Shown: positions 1 through 7,548 of the stretch, one piece after another
How positions within the stretch are numbered: the stretch's first letter is position 1
Layout: every line of letters begins with the position of its first letter
DNA from: Symmachiella macrocystis
GTDB taxonomy: Bacteria; Planctomycetota; Planctomycetia; Planctomycetales; Planctomycetaceae
Length of the DNA: 64,000 nt
Direction of reading: 5' to 3'
Assembly (NCBI RefSeq): GCF_007860075.1
Contig: NZ_SJPP01000002.1
Span: 1,054,001 to 1,118,000 of the forward strand
Notes under the pieces: model-generated
The model's database searches: none
What the model was told of the DNA's origin: nothing
The model's input: only the letters and a program-made list of their open reading frames with translations
Program-made: the position numbers and the translations under genes

Positions 1-809
1 CAGACTGCCGCCTCGCCTGCATAATAGTCGCGAGAATACTCAGGAATCTCACTGAGGTCGAGACAGCGATAGACCTGTGTTACCAGCGGGAGGAATTTCG
101 GATCGGTCCGATCGATGTGCTTTTCCGCGCGGATCATCTCAGAAATTTGATTGATTGTGTCGAGGAAGAGAGTCAGCGTGCCACGCGGACTTGAAGTGTC
201 TGCAGTCAGTGTAGGCTGGCGTTTTGTGAGAGCCACGTAGCGATCATAGAACCTGGGAGAGACCTTGGGACCGTCCTTCCGATACGGCAGTTGCTCAGCG
301 GCACGATAGATTTTTGCGGCTTGCCGCACCATTTCCGGAGAAAAGAGATATGCCCCCTCTTGTGATCCGTCCTGAACGCGCACGATGCTGAGCCGGGTGC
401 CGGGAATGCGCCATCGAGAGAGCGGTTTACCATCGGCAGTGGTCGCACCTGGAATGTCGTCTTCCTCGGGCAACTTGACACGATCCAACACCTCTTTCAG
501 GTAGACGGCCGACTCAATCCCTGCTGTATCACGCAACTCGCCGGGCAATGCGCTCAAATCCAGGCAGTCCATGATACGTTCAGAAGCAGGAAGCACCTTG
601 GTGTTAAAGTCTGCGGCGGTTTTTTCTGTATCGGCCAAGCTGTAAAGTTCGTTGCACGCAGCAAGGAAGCTGTTCAACGTTGTGCGGGGGCTCGAAGTGT
701 CCGATGGCAGAAGTGGGTGTGGTGTTGCCGTCTCCTGCGCCACACTATTCGATAGTCCAGCCACAAAGCAGGTTGTGAAAACCGTTGCTAAGAACAACGC
801 TCGTTGCAT
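1..809 (-). CDS. Mechanosensitive ion channel (MscS)-like protein, N-terminal part
   Basis: The reading frame starts at an ATG ending at 809 and stays open to base 1, so the C-terminal part lies outside the window. The first 25 or so residues form a signal peptide (MQRALFLATVFTTCFVAGLS, then NSVAQ). The rest shows two copies of a DTSSPR(T/G)TL motif, each followed by a helical segment ending near a CLDLS stretch. From memory, this duplicated periplasmic region precedes the pore domain in planctomycete MscS-family proteins. The pore helices are not visible, so the channel function is inferred. A weak AGGAAG lies about 20 bases before the start. The gene reads out of the cassette array that ends near 1086 but does not look like a cassette itself. 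Confidence 0.6.
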   Translation of the reverse strand, partial: MQRALFLATVFTTCFVAGLSNSVAQETATPHPLLPSDTSSPRTTLNSFLAACNELYSLADTEKTAADFNTKVLPASERIMDCLDLSALPGELRDTAGIESAVYLKEVLDRVKLPEEDDIPGATTADGKPLSRWRIPGTRLSIVRVQDGSQEGAYLFSPEMVRQAAKIYRAAEQLPYRKDGPKVSPRFYDRYVALTKRQPTLTADTSSPRGTLTLFLDTINQISEMIRAEKHIDRTDPKFLPLVTQVYRCLDLSEIPEYSRDYYAGEAAV

Positions 810-1085
810 CCGTCTGGTCCACGTCTTCCTATGGCAGTTCCCAACAATCCCCAACAGCTCTAGCTTGTCGCGCAGATCTGATTCGCAATCGTCACGAAAG
901 GCTAAATTCTCACTGCCAATTCGATAAAAAAAATCCCTCCTGGCGATCCATACGCGCAGAAGGGCTCCCATAGCCAACAGTGCCTACCACTCAAAGGCAG
1001 CACGACTTGATGAGTTCTATTGTACCGAACGAGTATCCCAGATCAAACAGCAAGCGTTGCTGGCGAGTTCCAGTGTGCTCGGATG

Positions 1086-1160
1086 CATCAACATCGGTCC
1101 TTTGTCATGGATTTCAAGATCCGCGCGGCCCGCGACTCCGGGTTCACCGCGTGGTTATGT
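1086..1160 (-). repeat. attC-like site A, degenerate, end of cassette array
   Basis: Read on the minus strand it begins ACATAAC, overlapping the TAA stop of the SUKH-4 gene, and ends GTTGATG. The left half shares GGAGYYGCGGGCCGCGCRG and then a TTGAAATC-like stretch with site B. The right half does not pair well with the left, so this copy looks decayed or recombined. The call rests mainly on homology to sites B and C and on its position after a gene. Confidence 0.45.
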
Positions 1161-1724
1161 TGCTTCTTGTCGTAGTGAGGCGAGTTCAGTGTTCCAAAAG
1201 CAACCATCGGCCAAAGCAGCAGAATCGATTCGAGCAATTTCGGTTTCAAGCCAAAGCAAGACGTCCTCGGGAATGTCACCATCAAGATAAGCGTCCTCAC
1301 CATTGCGTTCCTGAGTTTGCTGCACAAGCGATTGGTATACGAGTAGCGACTCCGCAAGTTGTGAAACGGATCCGTTGATAAATACGCAATTGAATTTGGC
1401 ATCGTGATCCAAGTACACAATCGCATCGAGTTTAGTGCCATCGAAGCAGATCGGGTTGCCCGCATCATCAGAACCGATTTTGTGATAGCAATCGAAGTCT
1501 GAGGCAAGGCTATACTGTTCAGCTACCGTGTGAAGTGTGCCTTCGCCAAGCTCGCCGAAGCTCAGGAAAGGCGCCGCATCGGCGGGTAATCCGGCAGACG
1601 TAAGGAATGCAACTGTGTTGTCCGATATAGACAGCCCAGCTAGCGAAGCGGTAGATACGGAAATTAGTTTTGACGCGTATGGCGCGGCAGCCCAGCGGTT
1701 GCGAAAGTCATCAGGTGAGATCAT
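1155..1724 (-). CDS. SUKH-4-like immunity protein
   Basis: This 189-residue protein has the look of the SMI1/KNR4 (SUKH) superfamily, best matching SUKH-4: a GLPADAAPFLSF segment near residue 45, then FGELGEG, and a mid-protein ICFDGTKLDAIVYLDHD block, with a conserved-looking acidic C-terminal half. SUKH proteins are known as antidotes to polymorphic toxins and nucleases and are also found as orphan genes. No toxin is adjacent. The ATG lies 15 bases downstream of attC-like site B, and the stop codon is inside site A, so the gene occupies one complete cassette. It has no signal peptide or membrane segment. The exact subfamily was assigned by eye. Confidence 0.6.
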   Translation of the reverse strand: MISPDDFRNRWAAAPYASKLISVSTASLAGLSISDNTVAFLTSAGLPADAAPFLSFGELGEGTLHTVAEQYSLASDFDCYHKIGSDDAGNPICFDGTKLDAIVYLDHDAKFNCVFINGSVSQLAESLLVYQSLVQQTQERNGEDAYLDGDIPEDVLLWLETEIARIDSAALADGCFWNTELASLRQEAT

Positions 1725-1739
1725 TTGAGTGCCTTTGAA

Positions 1740-1829
1740 ACATAACGACCAGCGTCACCAGGCTACGGCGAACAACTTTGATTTTAATAACTGCGCGGCC
1801 CGCAGCTCCGGTGCAACGGATGGTTAGGC
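1740..1829 (-). repeat. attC-like site B
   Basis: On the minus strand it begins GCCTAAC, an exact match to the attC inverse-core consensus RYYYAAC, and ends GTTATGT, one mismatch from GTTRRRY. The arms can pair imperfectly: GCTGCGG with CCGTAGC, and CACC with GGTG, separated by unpaired bases, with an AT-rich loop. Ends that match the core sites, imperfect pairing with bulges, a length near 90 bp and a position between two same-strand genes are the hallmarks of an integron attC. Confidence 0.7.
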
Positions 1830-1833
1830 GGTT

Positions 1834-2469
1834 CTATGTACAGCACTTTGCCGCAAGTTTAGTAAGTCCCAATTTTTCGATCCACCTTTTCGGCTGATTG
1901 ATCGCCTGCCGATCAGCAAAGAGTTCACAGAGTTGAGTCACTTCATTCCACGAGCCATCCAGATCACCCAGGATGTAGAGAATCTGGGCATTCACTGGCT
2001 TTGGGCGAAACTGATCAAACCACCGATGAGTGCGGTATGCCTGAAGGCCGTCAATTGACTCCAGGTCTTTGGCCAGTTGTTCAATCGCCGAATTCAGGTA
2101 CTCGGCAACGTGACTCGAATCCTCATTGGCGCGTACTGACCATCGGTCAGGCACATTGTCCAAGAGTCTTTCGAGACGCTCTCGCGTCCCCCGGGAATCG
2201 CATTCGTATTCTTTGGGCTTTTCGAGGATCTCGATACTGGCCAGTTGGCAAACAGCGTCGAACGCAAGGCCAACGTTGATGTAGAATAGCTTCTTGTCCC
2301 AGGACGAACTGTGGCTGGATTGAAAGTTGACAACCTGAACGACGTCATTGTGGCGGCGATGAAAGTTTAGCGCGGACTTGCGGAATCCCAGTGGTTTAAG
2401 GACCGATGTCACCGCACTTTTGATGATGTCGTCGAAACGTGTTTGTGCTGGAGATTTTTCACGAGCCAT
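1834..2469 (-). CDS. DUF4304 domain protein
   Basis: The frame extends upstream to 2559, but that part runs through attC-like site C. The ATG ending at 2469 (MAREKSPAQTRFDDIIKS) fits the family start better and gives 211 residues. The pattern of a helical start, LKPLGFRKSALNFHRR, VVQVVNFQSS, and FYINVGLAF is typical of DUF4304, whose function is unknown and which often occurs as a stand-alone accessory gene. The TAG stop is four bases from the start of attC-like site B, so this is another cassette-like unit. No signal peptide or transmembrane segment is seen. Confidence 0.65.
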   Translation of the reverse strand: MAREKSPAQTRFDDIIKSAVTSVLKPLGFRKSALNFHRRHNDVVQVVNFQSSHSSSWDKKLFYINVGLAFDAVCQLASIEILEKPKEYECDSRGTRERLERLLDNVPDRWSVRANEDSSHVAEYLNSAIEQLAKDLESIDGLQAYRTHRWFDQFRPKPVNAQILYILGDLDGSWNEVTQLCELFADRQAINQPKRWIEKLGLTKLAAKCCT

Positions 2470-2488
2470 ATGAGAGGCGACCTTTATC

Positions 2489-2572
2489 GCTGAACGTTCC
2501 CAGATCACAGGGCCGCGGGGAACGACGTTGATTTCAAGCCCCGCGCAGCCCCGATGCAACGGATTGTATTGT
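2489..2572 (-). repeat. attC-like site C
   Basis: On the minus strand it runs from just after the stop of the YdeI-like gene to GTTCAGC at 2489-2495. It shares ATCCGTTGCAYCGGRGCTGCG with site B. The segment GGGCTGCGCGGGG pairs with CCCCGCGGCCC apart from two bulged bases, giving a strong imperfect stem. The outer inverse core is degenerate (ACAATAC). It sits 20 bases before the DUF4304 start. Confidence 0.6.
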
Positions 2573-3174
2573 CATGCCTTTTTCGACTTGTTGAAGCCCA
2601 CGTCCGGCTTTTCTTCGCTGGCTAGCATGTCCATGAATTTTTCAAATCGCTTCTGTCTGGTTTCGGATCTCTTCGCACTTGTCAATCCGTACGCGATGAC
2701 ATAACGGCTCGATTTATTGAGCGTTTCAAAAAACTGCTTCGCCTGCGGATTGCTCTGCAGTGCTGCTAGGAAATCCGCTGGCACTTTCATTTCACTGGCC
2801 GCATAGGCGTTCTCCCACCGGCCGTCCGCTTGGGCGGCACGAACATGCACGAGTCCTGACTCCATCATCCGGCCCTCTCTGATCAAACGCTCCGCATGCT
2901 CTCTATTCCTTTTTGACCAGTTGCTGCGCGTTTTTCTGGGAGTGACCCGCTGGAGATAGGCTTGGTCATCGATTGACTTCTTGACGCCGTCGATCCAGCC
3001 CCAGCACAGCATCTCAATCACGACATCGTCCCAAGTCACGCTCGGAATCCCAGACTTCTTCTTGAATATCTTCACCCACAATTCACTTTCGGTGGCGTGA
3101 TGCACCTTGAGCCACCGGCCGAGATCTTTCGGCGATGCAAAGGTCTTGATACTCGCTGGATCGGGTTGAGGCAT
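2572..3174 (-). CDS. YdeI/OmpD-associated (OmdA-type) family protein
   Basis: The 200 residues match the YdeI/OmdA pattern: SPKDLGRWLKVHHATESELWVKIFKK, then VTWDDVVIEMLCWGWIDGVKKSID, QRVTPRKTRSNWSKRN, and a helical tail. Members are annotated as bacteriocin-protection or OmpD-associated proteins, but the biochemical role is unsettled. The protein looks cytoplasmic, with no leader. The stop codon TGA directly abuts attC-like site C, and a short attC-like hairpin lies 18 bases before the ATG. The gene is therefore part of the same one-way array. Confidence 0.7.
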   Translation of the reverse strand: MPQPDPASIKTFASPKDLGRWLKVHHATESELWVKIFKKKSGIPSVTWDDVVIEMLCWGWIDGVKKSIDDQAYLQRVTPRKTRSNWSKRNREHAERLIREGRMMESGLVHVRAAQADGRWENAYAASEMKVPADFLAALQSNPQAKQFFETLNKSSRYVIAYGLTSAKRSETRQKRFEKFMDMLASEEKPDVGFNKSKKA

Positions 3175-3192
3175 GAAATCAGACAGACTCTG

Positions 3193-3236
3193 GCAGAACG
3201 GTTGAATTCACCCGGCACGTGCGGTGAACGTTGTCA
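3193..3236 (-). repeat. Short attC-like hairpin
   Basis: On the minus strand this 44-base segment begins TGACAAC and ends GTTCTGC. TTCACC pairs with GGTGAA, and outside that AACG pairs with CGTT around unpaired bases. It holds the position expected of an attC between the TIGR02996 fragment and the YdeI-like gene, but it is shorter than typical sites, so it may be a deletion remnant. Confidence 0.35.
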
Positions 3237-3249
3237 TAGCCAATTTACT

Positions 3250-3348
3250 TTAATCGCGTGCTTCGGTGAACCAATCCGCATACCGTTGCTGTACACCCCT
3301 GTCGCCTGGGGACTCCTTAAGCGCTGCGATAAACGAGCTTTCATCCAT
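3250..3348 (-). CDS. TIGR02996-type repeat-companion mini-protein
   Basis: A 32-codon frame from an ATG at 3348 (MDESSFIAALKESPGDRG...QRYADWFTEARD) matches the planctomycete TIGR02996 repeat-companion domain: F-x-x-A-(I/L)-x-x-x-P-x-D near the start and YADW-x-x-E-x-x-D at the end. Normally this motif heads a longer protein with repeats; here it ends at TAA right after the motif. CAGGACC 8-10 bases upstream could serve as a ribosome-binding site. It lies between two attC-like sites, so it could be a tiny cassette gene or a truncated remnant. Confidence 0.5.
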   Translation of the reverse strand: MDESSFIAALKESPGDRGVQQRYADWFTEARD

Positions 3349-3369
3349 GACAGGTCCTGAGTCTGTGGT

Positions 3370-3464
3370 TGATAACGTCTAAAATCACCGGACCAGGGGT
3401 TGATGTGATCGAGCAAAGCGAGCCAGCCTGGCTTTTCTGTCTCGCGTTTATCCGTTTGTTATCA
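3370..3464 (-). repeat. attC-like site D
   Basis: On the minus strand it starts TGATAAC, overlapping the TGA stop of the ankyrin gene, and ends GTTATCA, a perfect inverted repeat of that 7-mer 81 bases away. The internal arms pair only weakly. Position, length (95 bp) and core-like ends fit an attC, but the internal structure is less convincing than in sites B, C and E. Confidence 0.5.
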
Positions 3465-4112
3465 TGCCATCCAGTCCGATCGACCGGTTTCCCGCAAGAG
3501 GTCAATGGCAGTTTTACCTTCGTCGTTTTGCAAATCTGGATTTCCCCCATGTTGGATGAGTAATTGCCAGATTTGCTTGGACGAGACCGTCGACGCGCAA
3601 TCGTGCATCGTTGTGTTTCCCCAGTTCTGTATGGAATTAGGGTCGGCGCCGTTCGCCAGTAATGTTTTTACGTATTCGACATTATTGTTGCCGACAGCGT
3701 AGCCAAGTGCGAGTTGTTTGTTGTGATCCAATTGGTTTACATCAATACGATTTGCCAGATACTCGACAGCGTTTACGTCATTGACGATGCATGCAGAGCA
3801 GAGTTCGCCAAGCAATTCACCCGCTGGTATCCCGGCAAGTTCACTGTCAGTTTTGAACAGCCGAGGATCGTCTGGCAGTAGATCAAGTTCGTCTGCTGCA
3901 CCCGCGATAATCCAGCCATATTCTTCCTGGTCCTCAAGATGGTCGAGTTGCTCCGCGGTAACACCATCAAATAGTGAACGAAATGAGTTCAAAGCGTATG
4001 AATCCTGTTCGAGAAGATCAACCAGCGTCTCCGGGCCGAAGTAACCACGGGCGGGTTCAAGCTGTTTTGCAAACGTTACGAGTTGTTGAATCGTTTCAGA
4101 CATTTCATGCAT
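3462..4112 (-). CDS. Ankyrin-repeat protein
   Basis: The C-terminal half carries ankyrin repeats, with clear units around VEYVKTLLANGADPNSIQNWGNTTMHDCA and WQLLIQHGGNPDLQNDEGKTAIDLLR. The N-terminal 90 residues form a helical acidic domain (FGPETLVDLLEQ...EEYGWIIAGAADELDLLPDDPRLF) that I do not recognise. An upstream GTG at 4130 lies inside attC-like site E, so I prefer the ATG at 4112; the ATG at 4103 (MSETIQQ) is equally possible. Ankyrin repeats mediate protein contacts; no partner is visible. The gene is one unit of the cassette-like array. Confidence 0.65.
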   Translation of the reverse strand: MHEMSETIQQLVTFAKQLEPARGYFGPETLVDLLEQDSYALNSFRSLFDGVTAEQLDHLEDQEEYGWIIAGAADELDLLPDDPRLFKTDSELAGIPAGELLGELCSACIVNDVNAVEYLANRIDVNQLDHNKQLALGYAVGNNNVEYVKTLLANGADPNSIQNWGNTTMHDCASTVSSKQIWQLLIQHGGNPDLQNDEGKTAIDLLRETGRSDWMA

Positions 4113-4201
4113 GTTAACGACCACATTCACGGGGGAAGGCGAGTTGATTTTCCATTCTTAGACGCGCGACGCCTTCCTTTGTGTACACGGCAATGTTATC
4201 C
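4112..4201 (-). repeat. attC-like site E, best-formed stem
   Basis: The minus strand runs GGATAAC ... GTTAACA. Inside, GGAAGGCG (4170-4177 on the plus strand as its complement) pairs perfectly with CGCCTTCC (4134-4141 as its complement). Beyond a 3x3 mismatch, CAC pairs with GTG. This is the imperfect double arm expected of an attC. It overlaps the stop of the small membrane protein gene and touches the ankyrin start. Confidence 0.65.
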
Positions 4202-4459
4202 GCTATCTTGAGCTTCGCTATCATCGACGTCGGATTCGAGTGTATCAGGATCGCGGTCAGCCAACACGACGGTTACGATGAATCCGTATAACATCGACCC
4301 CCAGAGAGCAATATTTGCGTAGATCACCAGAGCGAAGGCAATGTAGCCGAGCACACCTTCGGAGCGAAGGAACGGTATGGCAACGAATACGGCAGGGAAA
4401 GCAGTTAGGGCTAGTATCTGAAGTCTATTAGGTGGTGGTGCAAATGGAGCGGTCATCAA
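4196..4459 (-). CDS. Small membrane protein, unknown function
   Basis: The 87-residue product has two hydrophobic spans (about residues 13-30 and 36-66, the second long enough for two helices) and a very acidic C-terminal tail ending DPDTLESDVDDSEAQDSG. I do not recognise a family. Two ATG codons start the frame (4459 and 4456). Its stop codon lies in attC-like site E, as for the other genes of the array, but no clear attC was found on its upstream side, so it may be the first cassette. Confidence 0.5.
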   Translation of the reverse strand: MMTAPFAPPPNRLQILALTAFPAVFVAIPFLRSEGVLGYIAFALVIYANIALWGSMLYGFIVTVVLADRDPDTLESDVDDSEAQDSG

Positions 4460-4755
4460 TCAAGCACAGACGTCAAATGAATTTGGGGTTTCGCGCTGTC
4501 GGTGCGACCAGTACGCGTGAAGGAAGTGAATGCCGCTCGTCTCACGAGAGATCATCCAACGGCTTTCTTTACGGATGGAATCACGGGTGATGCATCCGTC
4601 CACCTCGAGGATTCCCAGTCGGATAAATTTATGATTAGTTTGATCATCATATCACTTGTAGACTGCGAGTTTGCAGCCCAACGCAAAGCCACTCGATTCT
4701 CGCAAGTCATATTGTAGTAAAATGTTTCTCGTTTGGGTGGCAGCGTCGCTTAACT
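4460..4755. other. Gene-poor region upstream of the array
   Basis: No convincing gene lies here. If the array follows normal integron polarity, the attI site and integrase would lie on this side, but I see neither an integrase frame nor a clear attC-like hairpin. The next gene, on the same strand, encodes a dioxygenase. Confidence 0.4.
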
Positions 4756-5802
4756 TCACCCCTTGGGTTTCATCCCGCCACGGATAGCCCCGGCGGCGGT
4801 GGCGCCGTAGTTGGCTTCGAAGAGGGGGTCGAGGGGGCGGCTGTTGGGGACGGCGAGCCAGATTCTTAATAGGTGCCGGCGTAATTCCAGTTCTTCTGCG
4901 TCCTGGAATTCGTCGCGGCGATGAAATGTGACCCAATTGTTTAAGAACAACAGGTCACCCGCTTGCTGCCGGAACGTGATGTGCAATTGCGGGTCGGCAG
5001 CTGTCTCCTCTAAAAAGGCCAGTGCTTCGCGTTGTTCGTTGGTCATGTCGGGTCGTTCGGGCAGCGCATAGGCGCGGTCGATCAATACGCGCAAATAGGC
5101 GGCGGCGAAATATCCCTCGTGGTAGGCGAAGATTGGTTGCCGGCAATAGGGGAGTTCATTGCCCTGATCGACATTGTGCCGCGCGTAGTAAAAGGGCTGC
5201 ATCAACACCCGTGCCAAGTCGGGCCGTTTCTCGCGGATTACGTTGTATAACGTCGCTGAGCTGACCAATTGATTGTCGCCCCCCTGTGCAGCTGGTTGCA
5301 GGCAGAGGAATCCGATGACATCGCAGCGATCGGTGTGGAAGCTGAGCCGCTTTTTGGTGTTCGGTCCGCGGGCCTGCGGTTGGCCGACTTGAAAACCTTC
5401 ATCGCGAACGCTGAAAATCCGTTCTCCCGCGGCACTCTGCGAGACCGGTGTCCCCAGATGCAAGGCGATGCCCCAGAAGATTCGCCGGAGTTGTTCTTCG
5501 CTGAATTTCTTAACCGGTAAGCCACGGATCATGCACCCGCCCGCCCCATGCTCGAGTTGATCTTGGACACCCGACAAGAGTTGTCCCAACTCGGGCAGTG
5601 GAAATTCTGCGATCGTTCCCTGTTCGACGGGACGTCCGCTCGCTTCCGCGCAGCTGAGTGCCGCTTCGATTTCACCCAAATAGTCGGCAGTCAATTCGAT
5701 CAGCCAATCGTCGCGCTGCAAGAGTTCGGCACCGCGCCAAGCGGCCGGAATGGAGAATGGTCCCGGCAAGTCCTCGGACTGCACACTGCGTTTGCTGTTC
5801 AT
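4756..5802 (-). CDS. TauD/TfdA-family Fe(II)/2-oxoglutarate dioxygenase
   Basis: This 348-residue protein has the TauD fold signature: an HxD metal motif at His156/Asp158 (SFHTDRCDVIGFLC), a LVSSATLYN segment after it, GDLLFLNNWVTFHRRDEF carrying the distal histidine, and an RRHLLRIWLAVPN motif with the arginine that binds 2-oxoglutarate. Family enzymes hydroxylate small organic acids, amino acids or sulfonates; the substrate cannot be read from sequence. The length is slightly more than that of classical TauD (about 280), mainly from an N-terminal extension. No operon partner is obvious. The start ATG is the first in frame. Confidence 0.8.
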   Translation of the reverse strand: MNSKRSVQSEDLPGPFSIPAAWRGAELLQRDDWLIELTADYLGEIEAALSCAEASGRPVEQGTIAEFPLPELGQLLSGVQDQLEHGAGGCMIRGLPVKKFSEEQLRRIFWGIALHLGTPVSQSAAGERIFSVRDEGFQVGQPQARGPNTKKRLSFHTDRCDVIGFLCLQPAAQGGDNQLVSSATLYNVIREKRPDLARVLMQPFYYARHNVDQGNELPYCRQPIFAYHEGYFAAAYLRVLIDRAYALPERPDMTNEQREALAFLEETAADPQLHITFRQQAGDLLFLNNWVTFHRRDEFQDAEELELRRHLLRIWLAVPNSRPLDPLFEANYGATAAGAIRGGMKPKG

Positions 5803-5876
5803 TTCAGTAAGCCTCTGTAACGAATATCACTCATTTCATGCTCATTGTAGCATTACTGGCACACGCTGTTTTTGCC

Positions 5877-6068
5877 TGTTTATCGCTGTTTTTCGCCGAT
5901 TTGGACGTTATTTCGTTTTTTCTGTGGAAAGGCTGTAACAGATCTGTGGTTCTCGCGCTTTGGTGGGTGCGAGCGAAGTGTCTGTGTGACACTTTCGCCA
6001 TTTCACGGTAACGATTTGAAACGCGTCTCAGCCGGAACAATTCGGTGGGATTCGGATTCGGATTTAAA
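5877..6068 (+). repeat. Duplicated leader, copy 1, upstream of the first RTX gene
   Basis: These 192 bases are nearly identical to 7549-7740. They include the conserved blocks GGACGTTATTTCGTTTTTTC, TCTGTGTGACACTTT, and GAAACGCGTCTCAGCCGGAA, and end at the RTX start codon. A GCGAAGTGT/ACACTTTCGC near-inverted repeat is present near 5990. Conservation of a non-coding leader together with the start of the gene suggests a tandem duplication that kept its control region. Confidence 0.75.
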
Positions 6069-7178
6069 ATGAAACGAGAACTATCGATGAGATTATCAAG
6101 GAACCAGACCAAACGTAAATTGTCGAAAAAGCAAACCAAGACCAGCTTGGGCTTTGAAAACCTGGAAGACCGCCGCTTGATGGCCGGATCGATCGATCTT
6201 GAAGGGGGTGTCGTGACCATCGAAGGCACGGCCACAAATGACACGGTGGTCGTCGAAAATTACGAGTTCAACAGCAATTACATCAAGGTCACGTTGCAGC
6301 ACAACGAGAGTACGCACGTTCAATATTTTCGTGCCTCCGACGTCACTAACGTGATGTTCAAGGGTGGTCAAGGAAATGACTACTTCCGCAATGACACGTC
6401 CATCAGATCGACTGCGTATGGTGAAGGTGGGCACGACAGGTTGATTGGCGGGTCCAACACCGACGTTCTCCACGGCGGTACCGGTTACAATACACTCTAC
6501 GGTCGTGGAGGGAACGACTCTCTGAGGGTCTCATACTACAGCAATTCCACCAACAGGATCTATGGAGGTAGCGGCAACGATACTATCTGGGGCGGAGCAG
6601 GTAATGACAGACTCTATGGCGAAGCGGGAATTGACGTGATCCATGGATTTGGTGGCAACGACCGAATCGATGGAGGAGCAGATAAGGACTATCTCTATGG
6701 CTATGAAGGAAGTGATAGCCTCTACGGAGGAGGTGGCCAGGACTTTATGTACGGCCACGGTGGAAATGACATGATCGACGGCGGAAACGGCGACGACTAT
6801 CTGTTCGGGAGTTATGGCAACGACGTTCTCAAAGGAGGGAATGGCAACGACCGATTAGAAGGCCAGTCGGGGAATGACATGCTCAGTGGCGGTGCAGGCG
6901 GTGACAGGTTGTACGGCCAGGATGGGGATGACATCCTCGATGGTGGTTCCGGCAATGATGCCTTGCGGGGCGGCAAAGGGAGTGACTTTCTCAGCGGCAG
7001 TTCCGGCAACGATTATTTAGATGGCGGGGACGGCAGCTATGACATCATTTACGGAGGTTCCGGTAGCGACACCTTCGTGCGACACACCCATAGAAGTTAC
7101 TGGTTTAACGACAACGATAAGTTCATGGACTTTAGCAAAGGTGACGGGGATCGCACGAAGACCATTTATTACTGGTAG
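6069..7178 (+). CDS. RTX-repeat calcium-binding secreted protein (first of pair)
   Basis: The protein is largely a run of glycine/aspartate nonapeptides (GGSGNDTIWGGAGNDRLYGE pattern) from about residue 105 to 350, the beta-roll repeats that bind calcium. The N-terminus is basic (MKRELSMRLSRNQTKRKLSK) followed by GFENLEDRRLMAGSIDLEGG, a planctomycete N-terminal motif related to the LEPR-XLL type found on large surface proteins. Residues 45-100 form a beta-rich domain. I chose the ATG at 6069; a GTG eight codons earlier is in frame but falls inside the conserved leader. A strong terminator follows. The paralogue lies immediately downstream. Confidence 0.85.
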   Translation: MKRELSMRLSRNQTKRKLSKKQTKTSLGFENLEDRRLMAGSIDLEGGVVTIEGTATNDTVVVENYEFNSNYIKVTLQHNESTHVQYFRASDVTNVMFKGGQGNDYFRNDTSIRSTAYGEGGHDRLIGGSNTDVLHGGTGYNTLYGRGGNDSLRVSYYSNSTNRIYGGSGNDTIWGGAGNDRLYGEAGIDVIHGFGGNDRIDGGADKDYLYGYEGSDSLYGGGGQDFMYGHGGNDMIDGGNGDDYLFGSYGNDVLKGGNGNDRLEGQSGNDMLSGGAGGDRLYGQDGDDILDGGSGNDALRGGKGSDFLSGSSGNDYLDGGDGSYDIIYGGSGSDTFVRHTHRSYWFNDNDKFMDFSKGDGDRTKTIYYW

Positions 7179-7260
7179 AAAGACCAGCTGCTAAATGTTT
7201 TCAGAACCACAGCTTTATGCTGAGGTTCGCGACGATCACGGCAAAACCTAACCGTCCCAG

Positions 7261-7295
7261 CCGCCCGTATTACACGGCACTGGGGCGGTTTTTTT
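7261..7295 (+). terminator. Rho-independent terminator after first RTX gene
   Basis: CCGCCC at 7261-7266 pairs with GGGCGG at 7283-7288 and is followed by seven T residues. It is 80 bases past the stop of the first RTX gene. Confidence 0.75.
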
Positions 7296-7548
7296 GCATG
7301 CAGTGGCCACATTCCCGATCTCATGGCCGGTCTCCTTGACTGGGGAGCAGTGCGCGCGATCGTGTTGCCAGCCCAGCAGATCCCAGCTCAGATCCTGATA
7401 ATTCACATTTCCGGGTTGAAACGACCGGTACCGTGGCGGCTGTAAAAGAATGCCCGTCTCCACGCCCAGTGTGGCCACCGCCGCTGCCCGGCCCCATCCG
7501 ACGGTCTTCGGCGGCAATCGCGGATTTCTAGCAGACAGCTTCTCCCCC
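7296..7548. other. Spacer between the tandem RTX genes
   Basis: A frame extends from 7450 into the second RTX gene, and another is open on the minus strand, but neither product resembles a known protein or has the base pattern of its neighbours. I see no gene here. Confidence 0.4.

Noticed and set aside
2470-2559. N-terminal extension of the DUF4304 frame
   Set aside because: It is the read-through of attC-like site C; the family-like start is the ATG at 2469.
4502-4717. 71-codon plus-strand frame upstream of the array
   Set aside because: No family resemblance and no ribosome-binding site; probably chance.
6370-7080. Tandem DNA repeats in the RTX gene as a CRISPR or minisatellite
   Set aside because: The period is 27 bases and matches the nonapeptide coding repeats; no conserved spacer structure.
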